From: Xenophilus sp003671765
Lineage (GTDB): Bacteria > Pseudomonadota > Gammaproteobacteria > Burkholderiales > Burkholderiaceae_C
Reading direction: 5' to 3'
DNA length: 64,000 nt
Assembly (NCBI GenBank): GCA_051414805.1
Contig: CP166702.1
Location: 2,666,001-2,730,000, forward strand
In this document: one piece after another, positions 17,576 through 28,306 of the stretch
Layout: the number at the start of each line of letters is the position of its first letter
Position numbering within the stretch: the stretch's first letter is position 1
Program-made: the position numbers and the translations under genes
The notes under the pieces: model-generated
The model's database searches: none
Seen by the model: the letters and a program-made list of their open reading frames with translations, nothing else
What the model was told of the DNA's origin: nothing

Positions 17576-17944
17576 TCAGGCCGGTCGCATCTGCACCGGG
17601 TCGTAGAAGAACTCCTCCTGCGCGATGCGCTCGCCCTCCCAGCGCTGCCAGGCGAGTTCTTCCAGTCGCATCGCGCGTCCGTCCTTGAAGGTGAAGGCGA
17701 AGATCCAGCGGATCACCACGTGGTCGCCGTTGACGAACACGGGCCGCACGCAGGTCGACACCACCTGGGCCGTGCGGTCCATCACCGCCTGCTCGTGCGC
17801 GACGAGCAGGGTGCGGCCGCGGCGCGGCTCGGCCAGGTTCTCGCGCATGGTGGCGTCGTCGGTGTAGTAGTCCTCGATCGCCTGCACATGCGCGCCGCCC
17901 TCGACGGCCGCGATGAAGGCTTCGAGGCGTTCGGGCGTGGGCAT
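17576..17944 (-). CDS. Nuclear transport factor 2-like (SnoaL-type) protein
   Basis: 122-residue single-domain alpha+beta-barrel protein of the SnoaL/NTF2-like superfamily. The N-terminal helix pattern (LEAFIAAVEGGAHVQAIEDYYTDDATMRENL) and the later strands (VVIRWIFAFTFKDG) support this. The family covers isomerases, hydrolases and ligand-binding proteins, so no reaction can be given. It is separated from hppA by 19 bases on the same strand and may be co-transcribed with it. Confidence 0.78.
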   Translation of the reverse strand: MPTPERLEAFIAAVEGGAHVQAIEDYYTDDATMRENLAEPRRGRTLLVAHEQAVMDRTAQVVSTCVRPVFVNGDHVVIRWIFAFTFKDGRAMRLEELAWQRWEGERIAQEEFFYDPVQMRPA

Positions 17945-17963
17945 GCCGTGTGGGTGCCCGGTG

Positions 17964-20417
<2,454 letters not shown>

Positions 20418-20482
20418 GCATCGGTCTCCAGTTTGAAAGTGACGGAGACGCCAGCACAGGCTCGGGCCAACGCTGCAGGTCT

Positions 20483-20517
20483 GCAACGCGAGAAGGCCGG
20501 TGCTGCCGTCGCGTTGC
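20483..20517. promoter_or_regulatory. Inverted repeat in the hppA-ppa divergent region
   Basis: Perfect 9-bp arms GCAACGCGA / TCGCGTTGC separated by 17 bases, centred about 85 bases upstream of the hppA start codon and about 195 upstream of ppa. It could be an operator or a leader hairpin in the hppA transcript. No protein is assigned to it. Confidence 0.35.
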
Positions 20518-20695
20518 TTCCTCGATGACTTTCGCCCGCCCCGCCGCGAAGGCCCTGGGGGAGAAAGGCCGATTGGCCAACGGGGTCAATTTACAGGCAA
20601 AAGTCGCGGGCCGTGTGATGGCTGCGTGACGCGCTCGCTAAACTCCGGGTTTGTCCCGATCCGGGCAGCCCGCTCATTCCAACCAAAGACAACAC

Positions 20696-21235
20696 ATGTC
20701 CTTCGACAAAGTCTCCCCTGGCAAGAAAGCCCCCGAAGAGTTCAACGTCGTGATCGAGATCCCGATGAATTCGGACCCGATCAAGTACGAGGTGGACAAG
20801 GAATCCGGCGCGATCTTCGTCGACCGCTTCATGACCACCGCCATGTACTACCCGACCAACTACGGCTACGTGCCGCAGACCCTGTCGGGCGACGGCGACC
20901 CGGTCGACGTGCTGGTTGTCACGCCGTACCCGCTGCATCCCGGCGTGGTCGTGACCTGCCGCGCGCTGGGCATCCTGAAGATGGAAGACGAGGCCGGCGT
21001 CGACGGCAAGGTGCTGGCCGTGCCCACCGACAAGATCCTGCCCATCTACAGCCACTGGAAGAAGGTCGACGACGTGAACCCGATGCGCTTGAAGGCCATC
21101 AGCCACTTCTTCGAGCACTACAAGGACCTGGAAGCCGGCAAGTGGGTCAAGGTGCTGGGCTGGGAGGGCGTCGATGCCGCCCACAAGGAAATCGCCGACG
21201 GCATCGCGGCGTACAAGCCCGCCGAGCGCGCCTGA
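20696..21235 (+). CDS. ppa: Inorganic pyrophosphatase (soluble, family I)
   Basis: 179-residue cytosolic Mg2+-dependent pyrophosphatase. Active-site features are present: EIPMNSDPIKYEVDKESG, the YYPTNYGYVPQT segment and the metal signature DGDPVDVLV. ATG 20696 is the family start (MSFDKV); an in-frame codon at 20651 is unlikely. It is transcribed divergently from hppA, so the cell can either recover PPi energy as a proton gradient or burn it as heat. A strong terminator follows. Confidence 0.95.
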   Translation: MSFDKVSPGKKAPEEFNVVIEIPMNSDPIKYEVDKESGAIFVDRFMTTAMYYPTNYGYVPQTLSGDGDPVDVLVVTPYPLHPGVVVTCRALGILKMEDEAGVDGKVLAVPTDKILPIYSHWKKVDDVNPMRLKAISHFFEHYKDLEAGKWVKVLGWEGVDAAHKEIADGIAAYKPAERA

Positions 21236-21262
21236 CCGCCCGTCGCAAGCGACGCCCTGCGT

Positions 21263-21296
21263 GGCCCCTGCATCGAAAGATGCAGGGGCCTTTTTT
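21263..21296 (+). terminator. Rho-independent terminator of ppa
   Basis: Perfect 12-bp stem (GGCCCCTGCATC / GATGCAGGGGCC) closed by a GAAA tetraloop and followed directly by six T, 28 bases after the ppa stop. Confidence 0.93.
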
Positions 21297-21347
21297 CGGC
21301 TTCGTTCCAGCGCGTGTCAGACAAGATCTACTGATGAGGGCAAAACT

Positions 21348-21387
21348 AGACTAAACGGTATTTTAAAAGACTGAATGGTATATATTT
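21348..21387 (+). promoter_or_regulatory. Tandem 20-bp repeat in the fasciclin promoter region
   Basis: Two adjacent 20-bp units that share AGACTnAAnGGTAT in their first 14 positions, exactly two helical turns apart, in an AT-rich stretch unlike its surroundings. They end 55 bases before the fasciclin start codon. TGGTATATA in the second unit could serve as an extended -10. Likely a regulator or alternative sigma factor site. Confidence 0.5.
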
Positions 21388-21442
21388 TGTCCGCACCAGT
21401 TTCGGTGTCGTGTTCAGTCTCATCCTCATCCAGGAGCTATTC

Positions 21443-21895
21443 ATGAAGAAGACCTTGATTGCCATCGCATTGGGCGCGGGCGCCCTGACAGCGTTCGCCC
21501 AGGACATCGTCGACACCGCCATGAAGGCCGGCAACTTCAAGACCTTGGTGACGGCAGTGCAGGCTGCTGGCCTGGTCGACACGCTCAAGGGCCCCGGCCC
21601 ATTCACGGTATTCGCGCCGACGGACGAGGCGTTCGCCAAAGTGCCCAAGGCGCAGCTCGACGCGCTGCTGGCAGACAAGGCCAAGCTGACGAAGGTGCTG
21701 ACCTACCACGTCGTGCCGGGCGCCGTGATGGCGAAGGACGTGAAGCCGGGTATGGTCAAGACGGTGGAGGGCGGCAACCTCACACTGGCCACGACCGGCG
21801 GGGTGACCGTGAACGGCGCCAAGGTGGTCCAGGCTGATGTGAAGGCCAGCAATGGCGTGATCCACGCGGTCGATACCGTGCTGATGCCGAAGTAA
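21443..21895 (+). CDS. Exported fasciclin-domain protein
   Basis: 150-residue single-domain FAS1 protein with a Sec signal peptide (MKKTLIAIALGAGALTAFAQ). FAS1 hallmarks are present: GPFTVFAPTDEAFAKVP, LTYHVVPGAVM and NGVIHAVDTVLMPK. Such small secreted or periplasmic FAS1 proteins are associated with cell adhesion or stress in bacteria, but the ligand is unknown. ATG 21443 has an AGGAG site at about 7 bases. The upstream region is AT-rich and carries a tandem 20-bp repeat, suggesting a dedicated regulator. Confidence 0.9.
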   Translation: MKKTLIAIALGAGALTAFAQDIVDTAMKAGNFKTLVTAVQAAGLVDTLKGPGPFTVFAPTDEAFAKVPKAQLDALLADKAKLTKVLTYHVVPGAVMAKDVKPGMVKTVEGGNLTLATTGGVTVNGAKVVQADVKASNGVIHAVDTVLMPK

Positions 21896-21916
21896 GCAGG
21901 TCCCGCGCTGCTGCGC

Positions 21917-21988
21917 GGCCGGCGTGCGCGGGGTAGCGCACGCCGGCCGATCTGATGCGCCCGCCAAGTGTGTCGACTTGGCGGGCGC
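21917..21988. terminator. Two tandem perfect 13-bp hairpins after the fasciclin gene
   Basis: GGCCGGCGTGCGC-GGGGTA-GCGCACGCCGGCC (21917-21948) and GCGCCCGCCAAGT-GTGTCG-ACTTGGCGGGCGC (21957-21988). Both stems are perfect with six-base loops. Neither has a T-run, so they may stop or protect transcripts rather than act as classical intrinsic terminators. They lie between the convergent fasciclin and Bug genes. Confidence 0.6.
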
Positions 21989-22041
21989 TCGTCATTGGGG
22001 GCGGCGCCGTTGCCGCAGCCGGCCGGACGGGCTCCGGGCGC

Positions 22042-23019
22042 TTATTCGGACGCGATGCCGGCGCGATGCGCCAGCGCAAGGTAGCGCGCGATCTCGCCCT
22101 CCATCTGGGTGCGGAAGGCCGCGGCGCCGATCGCGGCCGGCTCCATGCCCTGCGCGCGCAACTGGGTCTGCAGGGCGGGGTCGGCCATGACGGCAGTCAC
22201 CTCGCGCGCGAGGCGCGCGACGATCGCGGGCGGCGTCCTGGCCGGCGCCGCGAAACCGTACCAGGCGTCGAAGGTGGCGTCGGGCAGCTTCTGCTCGGCC
22301 AGCGTCTTCACCTCGGGCAGCAGGCTGGCGCGCGTGGCCCCCACGATGCCGAGCGCGCGCAGCTTGCCGGCCTTCACGTGCGGCGCGACGGCGGCCACGG
22401 TGTCGATGCCCATCTCGATCTCGCCGCCGATGACGGCCAGCGTGGCCTGTGCGCTGCCCTTGTACGGCACGTCCTGCAGCTTCACGCCGGCGGCGAGCGC
22501 GAACAGCTCGCCCGCCAGGTGCGGGCCCGAGCCGGCGCCGAAGGTGGCATAGCGGATGCCCTGCGGTTGGGCCTTGGCGGCAGCGACGAGCTGGTCGACC
22601 GACTGCCATGGCGCGCCCTGGGCCACCACCAGCACCAGCGGCGTGCGCGCCACGATGGCGATCGGCGCCAGGTCGCGCACCGGGTCGTAGGGCAGCCTGG
22701 CGCGCAGCGCGGGGTTGACGCTGTAGCTGGTCGAGCCCGAGAGCAGCAGCGTGTAGCCGTCCGGCGCCGCCTTGGCGACGGCGTCGGTGCCGATGATGGT
22801 GGACGCGCCGGGCTTGTTGTCGATGACCACCGGCTGACCGAGCCGCGCCGCCAGCTTCTGGCCCAGCGCGCGGGCGACCAGGTCGGTGCCGCCGCCGGGC
22901 GGGAAGGGCACGACCAGGCGAATGGGCTTGGCCGGCCAGGCCTCGTCGGCGTGCGCGGCGGCCAGGGGGAGCAGGGCGGTGGCGGCCAGCAGGGCGCCGA
23001 GGAGGTGTCGCTTGTTCAT
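22042..23019 (-). CDS. Bug/TTT family tripartite tricarboxylate transporter substrate-binding protein
   Basis: 325-residue periplasmic binding protein of the Bordetella-uptake-gene (Bug/TctC) family, very abundant in Burkholderiales. It has a signal peptide (MNKRHLLGALLAATALLPLA) and the family start WPAKPIRLVVPFPPGGGTD, with VIDNKPGAS and YATFGAGSGPHLAGELF further on. The membrane partners TctA/TctB are not adjacent, which is typical of orphan Bug proteins. It lies 85 bases downstream of an M20 peptidase, with a repeat copy between, and is probably in that operon. Ligand unknown. Confidence 0.9.
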   Translation of the reverse strand: MNKRHLLGALLAATALLPLAAAHADEAWPAKPIRLVVPFPPGGGTDLVARALGQKLAARLGQPVVIDNKPGASTIIGTDAVAKAAPDGYTLLLSGSTSYSVNPALRARLPYDPVRDLAPIAIVARTPLVLVVAQGAPWQSVDQLVAAAKAQPQGIRYATFGAGSGPHLAGELFALAAGVKLQDVPYKGSAQATLAVIGGEIEMGIDTVAAVAPHVKAGKLRALGIVGATRASLLPEVKTLAEQKLPDATFDAWYGFAAPARTPPAIVARLAREVTAVMADPALQTQLRAQGMEPAAIGAAAFRTQMEGEIARYLALAHRAGIASE

Positions 23020-23037
23020 CGTCCGAAGGGTGGGTTT

Positions 23038-23080
23038 GCTATCGAATGCATAGCTGCTCGCGTCCACGTGGCGGGCGCTG
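23038..23080 (+). repeat. Dispersed 43-bp palindromic repeat, copy 4
   Basis: GCTATCGAATGCATAGCTGC core and a tail ending in GTGGCGGGCGCTG. It lies between the M20 peptidase and Bug genes, which are on the minus strand. Confidence 0.7.
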
Positions 23081-23104
23081 CAGGTCGATCTGGCTGGAGG
23101 AAAA

Positions 23105-24511
23105 TCAATGCAGCGCGCCCTCGCGCCAGGGCACGCCGGCGGGCTCGCCGAGGTCCCAGTACAGCCCGGCCATCAGCTGCAGGCCCTCGCGCGCGACCGG
23201 TGCCAGCAGGTGCTCGTTGGGCGCGTGCTGTGCGCAGGCGGGGTAGGAATGCGGCACCCACAGGGTCGGCAGCCCGAGGGTGCGCGCGAAGATGTCGTTG
23301 GGCAGCGAGCCCGCCAGGTTGGGCAGCAGGTCGGGCGGCTGCCCGGCGCTGGCCGCGATCGAGCGCATCGCCCAGCCGACCCAGGGGTTGTCAAGCGGCA
23401 GGCGGGTGGCGGCGCCGCTAAGCGTCACGGCGACCTCGACCTGCGCGAAGCCGTGCGCCGCGAGGTGCGCACGCACGATCTCCTCCAGCCGTTCCCAGGG
23501 GGTGCCGACCACGAAGCGCAGTTGGCAGTGCGCCACCGCCTCGGCCGGTATCGCATTGACCGGCCGCTGCGGCGAGCCGGCACCCAGCGCCAGCACCTCG
23601 AGCGTGTTCCAGCCCACCAGCCGCTCGGCCGGGCTGAGGCCGGGTTCGCCCCAGCCCTCGCTCAGGGCCGGGTCGTCGGCGCCGCCGCCGATCCGCAGGC
23701 CATCCAGCGCGGCGCGCAGTGCGTCGGTCAGCGGCGGCGGGCGCAGCGCCTCCACCCGCAGGCGGCCGCGCGCATCGACCAGCGTGGCGAGGGCGTTCGC
23801 GATCACGGTGGCCGGGTTGCTCAGCACCCCGCCCCAGTTGCCGGAGTGGTAGGCCCGCTCGCGCGCGCGCCAGCGCAGCGTGAAGTTCACGGCGCCCCGC
23901 GAGCCGAGGAAGAGCGTGGGCCGCTCGGCGCGCACGCGCGGCCCGTCGCTGGCCAGGAAGAGGTCGGCGGCCAGCGCGGTGCGTTCCTGCTCGCACACGG
24001 CTTCGAGCCCGGGCGAGGCCGCCTCTTCGCCCATCTCGACCAGCCAGGTCAGGTTGTAGCCCAGGCGCCCGCCGCGCGCCGCGAGCACCGCCTCCAGCGC
24101 GCCCAGCGCGATCGTGTGCTGGCCCTTGTTGTCGGCCGTGCCGCGGCCGTAGAGGCGATCGCCCTCGGCCACCAGCGTCCACGGGCCGAGCCCTTCGCGC
24201 CAGTGCGCATCCTGGCCGCTCACGACGTCGCCGTGGCCATAGCTCAGCACGGTGGGCAGGGCCGGGTCCTCGACGCGCCGCGCAATGAGGAAGGGGCCGC
24301 CGTTCGGTACCGGGTTGGGCACGATGCGGCAGTCGAAGCCCAGCGGTGCGAGCCGGGGGAGCAGTTCGTCGCGCAGGTAGGCGTCGAGCGAAGCCGGTGC
24401 GGTGCCGGTGTCGCTCTCGGTGCGCAGTGCGATGCGCCGCTGCAGGTCGGCAAAGAAGCGGCTGTCGTCGAAATAGGCGCGGGCCTGCGCAAGGGCGTGG
24501 TCTCGGTGCAT
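23105..24511 (-). CDS. M20 family metallopeptidase
   Basis: 468-residue zinc-dependent amidohydrolase/peptidase. Metal-site motifs are visible: YGHGDVVSG (first His/Asp), YGRGTADNKGQH (bridging Asp), LVEMGEEAASPG (Glu-Glu pair) and a late HAPNEHLLAP His. The dimerisation domain sits in between. ATG 24511 has AGGAA upstream; the extension to 24631 would overlap the divergent LysR gene. It probably forms an operon with the following Bug protein, controlled by the LysR regulator. The peptide or N-acyl substrate is unknown. Confidence 0.88.
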   Translation of the reverse strand: MHRDHALAQARAYFDDSRFFADLQRRIALRTESDTGTAPASLDAYLRDELLPRLAPLGFDCRIVPNPVPNGGPFLIARRVEDPALPTVLSYGHGDVVSGQDAHWREGLGPWTLVAEGDRLYGRGTADNKGQHTIALGALEAVLAARGGRLGYNLTWLVEMGEEAASPGLEAVCEQERTALAADLFLASDGPRVRAERPTLFLGSRGAVNFTLRWRARERAYHSGNWGGVLSNPATVIANALATLVDARGRLRVEALRPPPLTDALRAALDGLRIGGGADDPALSEGWGEPGLSPAERLVGWNTLEVLALGAGSPQRPVNAIPAEAVAHCQLRFVVGTPWERLEEIVRAHLAAHGFAQVEVAVTLSGAATRLPLDNPWVGWAMRSIAASAGQPPDLLPNLAGSLPNDIFARTLGLPTLWVPHSYPACAQHAPNEHLLAPVAREGLQLMAGLYWDLGEPAGVPWREGALH

Positions 24512-24590
24512 GGTGGATTCCTGGTCGGGCACGCATGCAAGTGGAAGGCCAGAAAGGCGTTGCCGCCATGACCGTTTTGGCACACTGGTG

Positions 24591-24605
24591 TTGCCTTGAG
24601 GGCAA
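24591..24605. promoter_or_regulatory. Putative LysR-type regulator box
   Basis: TTGCC-TTGAG-GGCAA is a perfect dyad containing the T-N11-A pattern of LysR sites. It lies 20 bases before the LysR gene start and about 80 bases upstream of the divergent peptidase gene. Confidence 0.5.
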
Positions 24606-24624
24606 TATCGACCGAGGAGCACCG

Positions 24625-25563
24625 ATGACACCCGCGCTGCTGAACACGCCGATGCGCTACTTCCTGGAGGTCGCGCAGGCCGGCTCCGTCAACCAGGCGG
24701 CGGCGCGCCTGTACGTCGCCGCCTCGGCCGTCAGCCGCCAGATCGCCAGGCTCGAGGACGGCCTGGGCACACCGCTCTTCGAGCGCCGGCGCAGCGGCAT
24801 GGCACTCACCGCCGCCGGCGAGCGCCTGGCCGGGCACCTGCGCACCACCGTGCTCGACGCCGAGCAGGTGCTCGAACAGGTGCGGCACCTCGGCGGCCAG
24901 GCGGCGGGGCGCGTGCGCGTGTGCTGCACGGAGGGTTTCGCGGGCGGCTTCATGCCGACGCTGATGCGCGCCTTCCAGGCCGCCCAGCCGGCCAGCCAGA
25001 TCGAGCTGCACGTCGGTTCACCCGACGAGGTGAGTCAGTTGCTGCTGCGCGGCGAGGCGGACATCGGCCTGAAGTACGTCGTCGCGCCCGAGCCCGGCCT
25101 GCGCGTGGAGCACGCCGCGCCGGCCCCGGTGCTGGCGGTGATGAGTCCCGACCACCCGCTGGCGCGGCAGCGCTCGGTCGAACTCGCCGACGTGGTGCGG
25201 CACCCGCTGCTGGTCGGCAGCCGCGGTGTGACGGCGCGCCAGCTCTTCGACCTGGCCTGCAGTGCGCAGGGGCTGCAGTACCGGCCGGTGTTCGTCAGCA
25301 ACTTCTCCTCGGTCATGCTGCCGCTGCTGCGCAGCCCCGACATCCTGCTGTCGGGCCAGCTCACCGTGGCGCACCTGATCGAGGCCGGCACGGCCGTCGC
25401 GCGGCCCTTCGCCGACCCGATGCTGGCGCAGCGGCGGCTGCAGGCGCTGGCGCTGGACGGCCGCACGCTGTCGCCGCTGGCGCGCGCCTTCGTGCAGCAG
25501 CTGGTGACGACGATGAACGCGATGGCGCGCCGCAAGCTCGGGCGCGCGCGGCGGGCCGCCTGA
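24625..25563 (+). CDS. LysR family transcriptional regulator
   Basis: 312-residue regulator with an N-terminal winged helix (residues about 8-65: YFLEVAQAGSVNQAAARLYV, AASAVSRQIARLEDGLG, LFERRRSGMALTAAG) and a periplasmic-binding-protein-like effector domain (VRVCCTEGFAGGFMPTLM onward). ATG 24625 follows a strong GAGGAG. It is divergent from the M20 peptidase-Bug operon, its likely target. The inducer is unknown, probably a substrate of that operon. Confidence 0.9.
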   Translation: MTPALLNTPMRYFLEVAQAGSVNQAAARLYVAASAVSRQIARLEDGLGTPLFERRRSGMALTAAGERLAGHLRTTVLDAEQVLEQVRHLGGQAAGRVRVCCTEGFAGGFMPTLMRAFQAAQPASQIELHVGSPDEVSQLLLRGEADIGLKYVVAPEPGLRVEHAAPAPVLAVMSPDHPLARQRSVELADVVRHPLLVGSRGVTARQLFDLACSAQGLQYRPVFVSNFSSVMLPLLRSPDILLSGQLTVAHLIEAGTAVARPFADPMLAQRRLQALALDGRTLSPLARAFVQQLVTTMNAMARRKLGRARRAA

Positions 25564-25689
25564 TCGACGCGACGCCTGCACGCCCGCCGCCGCGCATCGG
25601 GCGACTAAGGCCCGGCTAAGTCGGTCCTTAGCCAGGCCGAAGCGCGGCTTTCTACAGTGGGCTCACCCCATAGACCCACTCATCGAGCC

Positions 25690-26193
25690 ATGCCCCATCC
25701 CATCTCGTCCCTCGGCGCCCTTCACACCGCCATCAGCCTCTTGCCCGTCGCCGCAGGGCTCTACGGCTATGCCCGCACGCGCGGCATCGATGTCTCGATG
25801 CGCTCCGGCAAGGTCTACCTGGCCGGCCTGTTCCTGTCGGTCGTCACGTCCTTCGGCCTGTCGAGCACGGGCAAGTTCAACGCCGGCCATGCGCTGGGCC
25901 TGCTGGCGCTCGCCGCGGCGCTGGGCGGCGTGGGCGTCTCACGCCTGGGCTTCCTGGGGCGCCTGCGGCCTTACCTCTCGGCGGTCGGCCTATCGTTCAG
26001 CTTCTTCCTGCTGCTCGTGCCGGGCATCAACGAGACGCTGAGCCGCCTGCCGCCGAGCCATCCGATCGGCAGCGGCATCGAGTCGCCGGTGGTGCGTGGC
26101 GCGCTGCTCGGATGGGTGGGGCTCTTCGTCGTCGGGCTTTGCGTTCAAATGTGGACCGTGCATGCCGGGCGCAGGGCTTCACGCCGCGCCTGA
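25690..26193 (+). CDS. Hypothetical four-helix membrane protein
   Basis: 167 residues with four hydrophobic segments (about 8-22, 38-56, 64-82 with a nearby 95-112, and 133-155). It contains the motif RSGKVYLAGLFLS, reminiscent of small DUF2306/DUF420-like membrane proteins, but I cannot assign a family. ATG 25690 is the start with a family-like N-terminus. It precedes a two-component system by 56 bases on the same strand and may be co-expressed. Confidence 0.65.
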   Translation: MPHPISSLGALHTAISLLPVAAGLYGYARTRGIDVSMRSGKVYLAGLFLSVVTSFGLSSTGKFNAGHALGLLALAAALGGVGVSRLGFLGRLRPYLSAVGLSFSFFLLLVPGINETLSRLPPSHPIGSGIESPVVRGALLGWVGLFVVGLCVQMWTVHAGRRASRRA

Positions 26194-26249
26194 ACGGGTC
26201 GCGTCGGCCCGGCAGGGCGCTGCCGACCTATTCCTTCCGCTTTCCACCC

Positions 26250-26927
26250 ATGCGCGTACTGCTCGTCGAAGACGATGAAATGCTCGGACAGGGCCTGCAC
26301 GAGGCGCTGTCGCGCAAGGGCTGGTCGGTCGACTGGGTCAAGAATGGCCCGCTGGCCCTGAGCGCGATCGCCGATGGCGACTACGCCTGCGTGCTGCTCG
26401 ACCTGGGACTGCCCGGCATGGACGGCATCGAGGTGCTGCGCCGCGTGCGCCAGGGCGGCAACAAGACGCCGCTGCTGGTGCTGACGGCGCGCGATGCGCT
26501 CGACCAGCGCATCGACGGACTGGACCTGGGCGCCGACGACTACCTGGTCAAGCCCTACGCGCTGAGCGAACTGCTGGCGCGCATGCGTGCCGTGATCCGC
26601 AGGCGCGATGGCGCCGCCCAATCGGTGATCGGCGAGGAGGGCGCGCTCCAGCTGGACCTGGGCACGCGCGAGGTGCTGATCCAGGGCGTGCGCTCGCAGC
26701 TCTCGGCGCGGGAGTTCGCGCTGCTGCACGCCCTCATGGAGCGGCCGGGCACGATCCTCTCGCGCGAACAGCTGGAAAACCGCATCTACGGCTGGGGCGA
26801 GGAGGTGGGCAACAACGCCCTGGACGTGCTCATCCACGGCATGCGCCGCAAGCTCGGCGCCCAGGCGATTCGCAACGTGCGCGGCCTGGGCTGGCGCGTC
26901 GAACCCAAATTCGCCGGGCCCGTGTGA
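26250..26927 (+). CDS. OmpR/PhoB family response regulator (QseB/TctD-like)
   Basis: 225-residue DNA-binding response regulator. The receiver domain has the acidic pocket EDDE, the phosphoacceptor Asp51 in VLLDLGLPGMDG, a Thr in LTARDAL and Lys in LVKPYALSELLAR. The C-terminal winged helix spans about 130-222 (LSAREFALLHALMERPG, NNALDVLIHGMRRKLG). The stop overlaps the GTG start of the histidine kinase gene, so they are a coupled pair. Signal and targets are unknown. Confidence 0.92.
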   Translation: MRVLLVEDDEMLGQGLHEALSRKGWSVDWVKNGPLALSAIADGDYACVLLDLGLPGMDGIEVLRRVRQGGNKTPLLVLTARDALDQRIDGLDLGADDYLVKPYALSELLARMRAVIRRRDGAAQSVIGEEGALQLDLGTREVLIQGVRSQLSAREFALLHALMERPGTILSREQLENRIYGWGEEVGNNALDVLIHGMRRKLGAQAIRNVRGLGWRVEPKFAGPV

Positions 26928-28276
26928 AGGCGCCCGCCAAGGACGCAGAGGTGCCGCGTACCTTCTCGATCTGGCGAAGGCTGCTGTGGTGGCTGGTCCC
27001 GACCTTCCTGGGCGTGGCCGTGCTCACCGCGGGCCTGTCGTACGGCATGTTCACCCACATGGTGGCCGACTTCCTGGACGGCCAGATGGTGCAGCTGGGC
27101 GACTCGATCGCGCGCTACGGCCAGCCGACGGGGCCGTCGGCACAGGTCGACGATGCCGCGATCGCGAAGGGGGACTATGGGATCCAGGTCTTCGAGCCGG
27201 ACGGCCGTCTTGCGGGCACGTCGTGGAGCGGCCTGCCGGCGGGCGAGCCCCTGCGCCCGGGCCTGCACGACGTGCGTGCAGGCGGCCGCGCGTGGCGCGT
27301 GTATGCCGCGGCGGGCGCGGGCGGGCGGACGGTCCAGGTGTTCCAGAGCAGCGATTTCCGCGCCGGCCTGGCGGTGGAGCGCGCGGGCATGGCGGCGGTG
27401 CCGGTGCTGGTGCTGGTGCCGCTGCTGATGCTGGTGATGCTCGGCGTGGCGCGGGGCATTTCGCGTTCGCTTCGCGCGATCGGCCAGCAGGCGGCGCGGC
27501 AGGATGCACACAGCATCGAGGAGCTCCCGCTGGCGCAGGTGCCCGACGAGATCCGCCCGCTCGTCGCCTCCTTCAACGGCCTGCTGGCGCGGCTGCGCGA
27601 GTCCTTCGTCGCGCAGCGCCGCTTCGTGCAGGACGCCGCGCACGAACTGCGCACGCCGATCGCGGCCGTGCGCGTGCAGCTGGAGAACCTGCGCGACGAA
27701 CTCGCCGGCAGCGCCGGCAACCGGCAGCTGGCGCAGCTCGAGGCGGGCCTGCAGCGCGCGCAGCGCCTGGTCGACCAGCTGCTGCGCATGTCGCGCCAGG
27801 AAGCTGCGGCCACCGAGCCCGCGGGCGCGGTCGACGTGGAGGTGCAGGCGCGCGAGAGCATCCACGGGCTGATCGCGCTGGCGGACCGGCGCCAGATCGA
27901 CCTCGGCCTCGTTGCACACGAAAGCGGCGGCGTGCCCACGCTGCAGTGCACGGCGGCCGACCTGCGCAGTGCGCTGGACAACCTCGTCGAGAACGCCGTG
28001 CGCTATACGCCCGAAGGGGGCGTGGTCGACGTGCACCTGAAGCGGGAGGGCGGGTGCGTGGTGGTGGAAGTCGTCGACACCGGGCCGGGCATGGCGCCCG
28101 AGCACCTGTCGCGGGTCTTCGACCGCTTCTACCGCGTGCCGGGCAGCCCGGCGGAGGGCAGCGGGCTGGGTCTGGCGATTGCACAGGCGGCGGCGCGGCG
28201 ATGCGGGCTGCGCCTGAGCCTGCGCAACCGGAGCGACCGCAGCGGACTCGTCGCGCGGCTCGAATCCGCGGGCTGA
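26924..28276 (+). CDS. Sensor histidine kinase (QseC/TctE-like)
   Basis: 450-residue membrane kinase. Transmembrane segments lie at about 20-43 and 156-176, with a periplasmic sensor between. A HAMP-like linker follows, then the HisKA motif DAAHELRTPIAAVR with phosphoacceptor His240. The HATPase part has the N box DNLVENAVRYTPEGG and G boxes DTGPGMAP and GSGLGLAIAQ. The GTG start overlaps the response regulator stop (GTGA). It converges on the acyltransferase-like gene at 28307. Confidence 0.92.
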   Translation: MKAPAKDAEVPRTFSIWRRLLWWLVPTFLGVAVLTAGLSYGMFTHMVADFLDGQMVQLGDSIARYGQPTGPSAQVDDAAIAKGDYGIQVFEPDGRLAGTSWSGLPAGEPLRPGLHDVRAGGRAWRVYAAAGAGGRTVQVFQSSDFRAGLAVERAGMAAVPVLVLVPLLMLVMLGVARGISRSLRAIGQQAARQDAHSIEELPLAQVPDEIRPLVASFNGLLARLRESFVAQRRFVQDAAHELRTPIAAVRVQLENLRDELAGSAGNRQLAQLEAGLQRAQRLVDQLLRMSRQEAAATEPAGAVDVEVQARESIHGLIALADRRQIDLGLVAHESGGVPTLQCTAADLRSALDNLVENAVRYTPEGGVVDVHLKREGGCVVVEVVDTGPGMAPEHLSRVFDRFYRVPGSPAEGSGLGLAIAQAAARRCGLRLSLRNRSDRSGLVARLESAG

Positions 28277-28306
28277 GCGTGCGCGCTCCCGATGCCGGAG
28301 CGCCCT

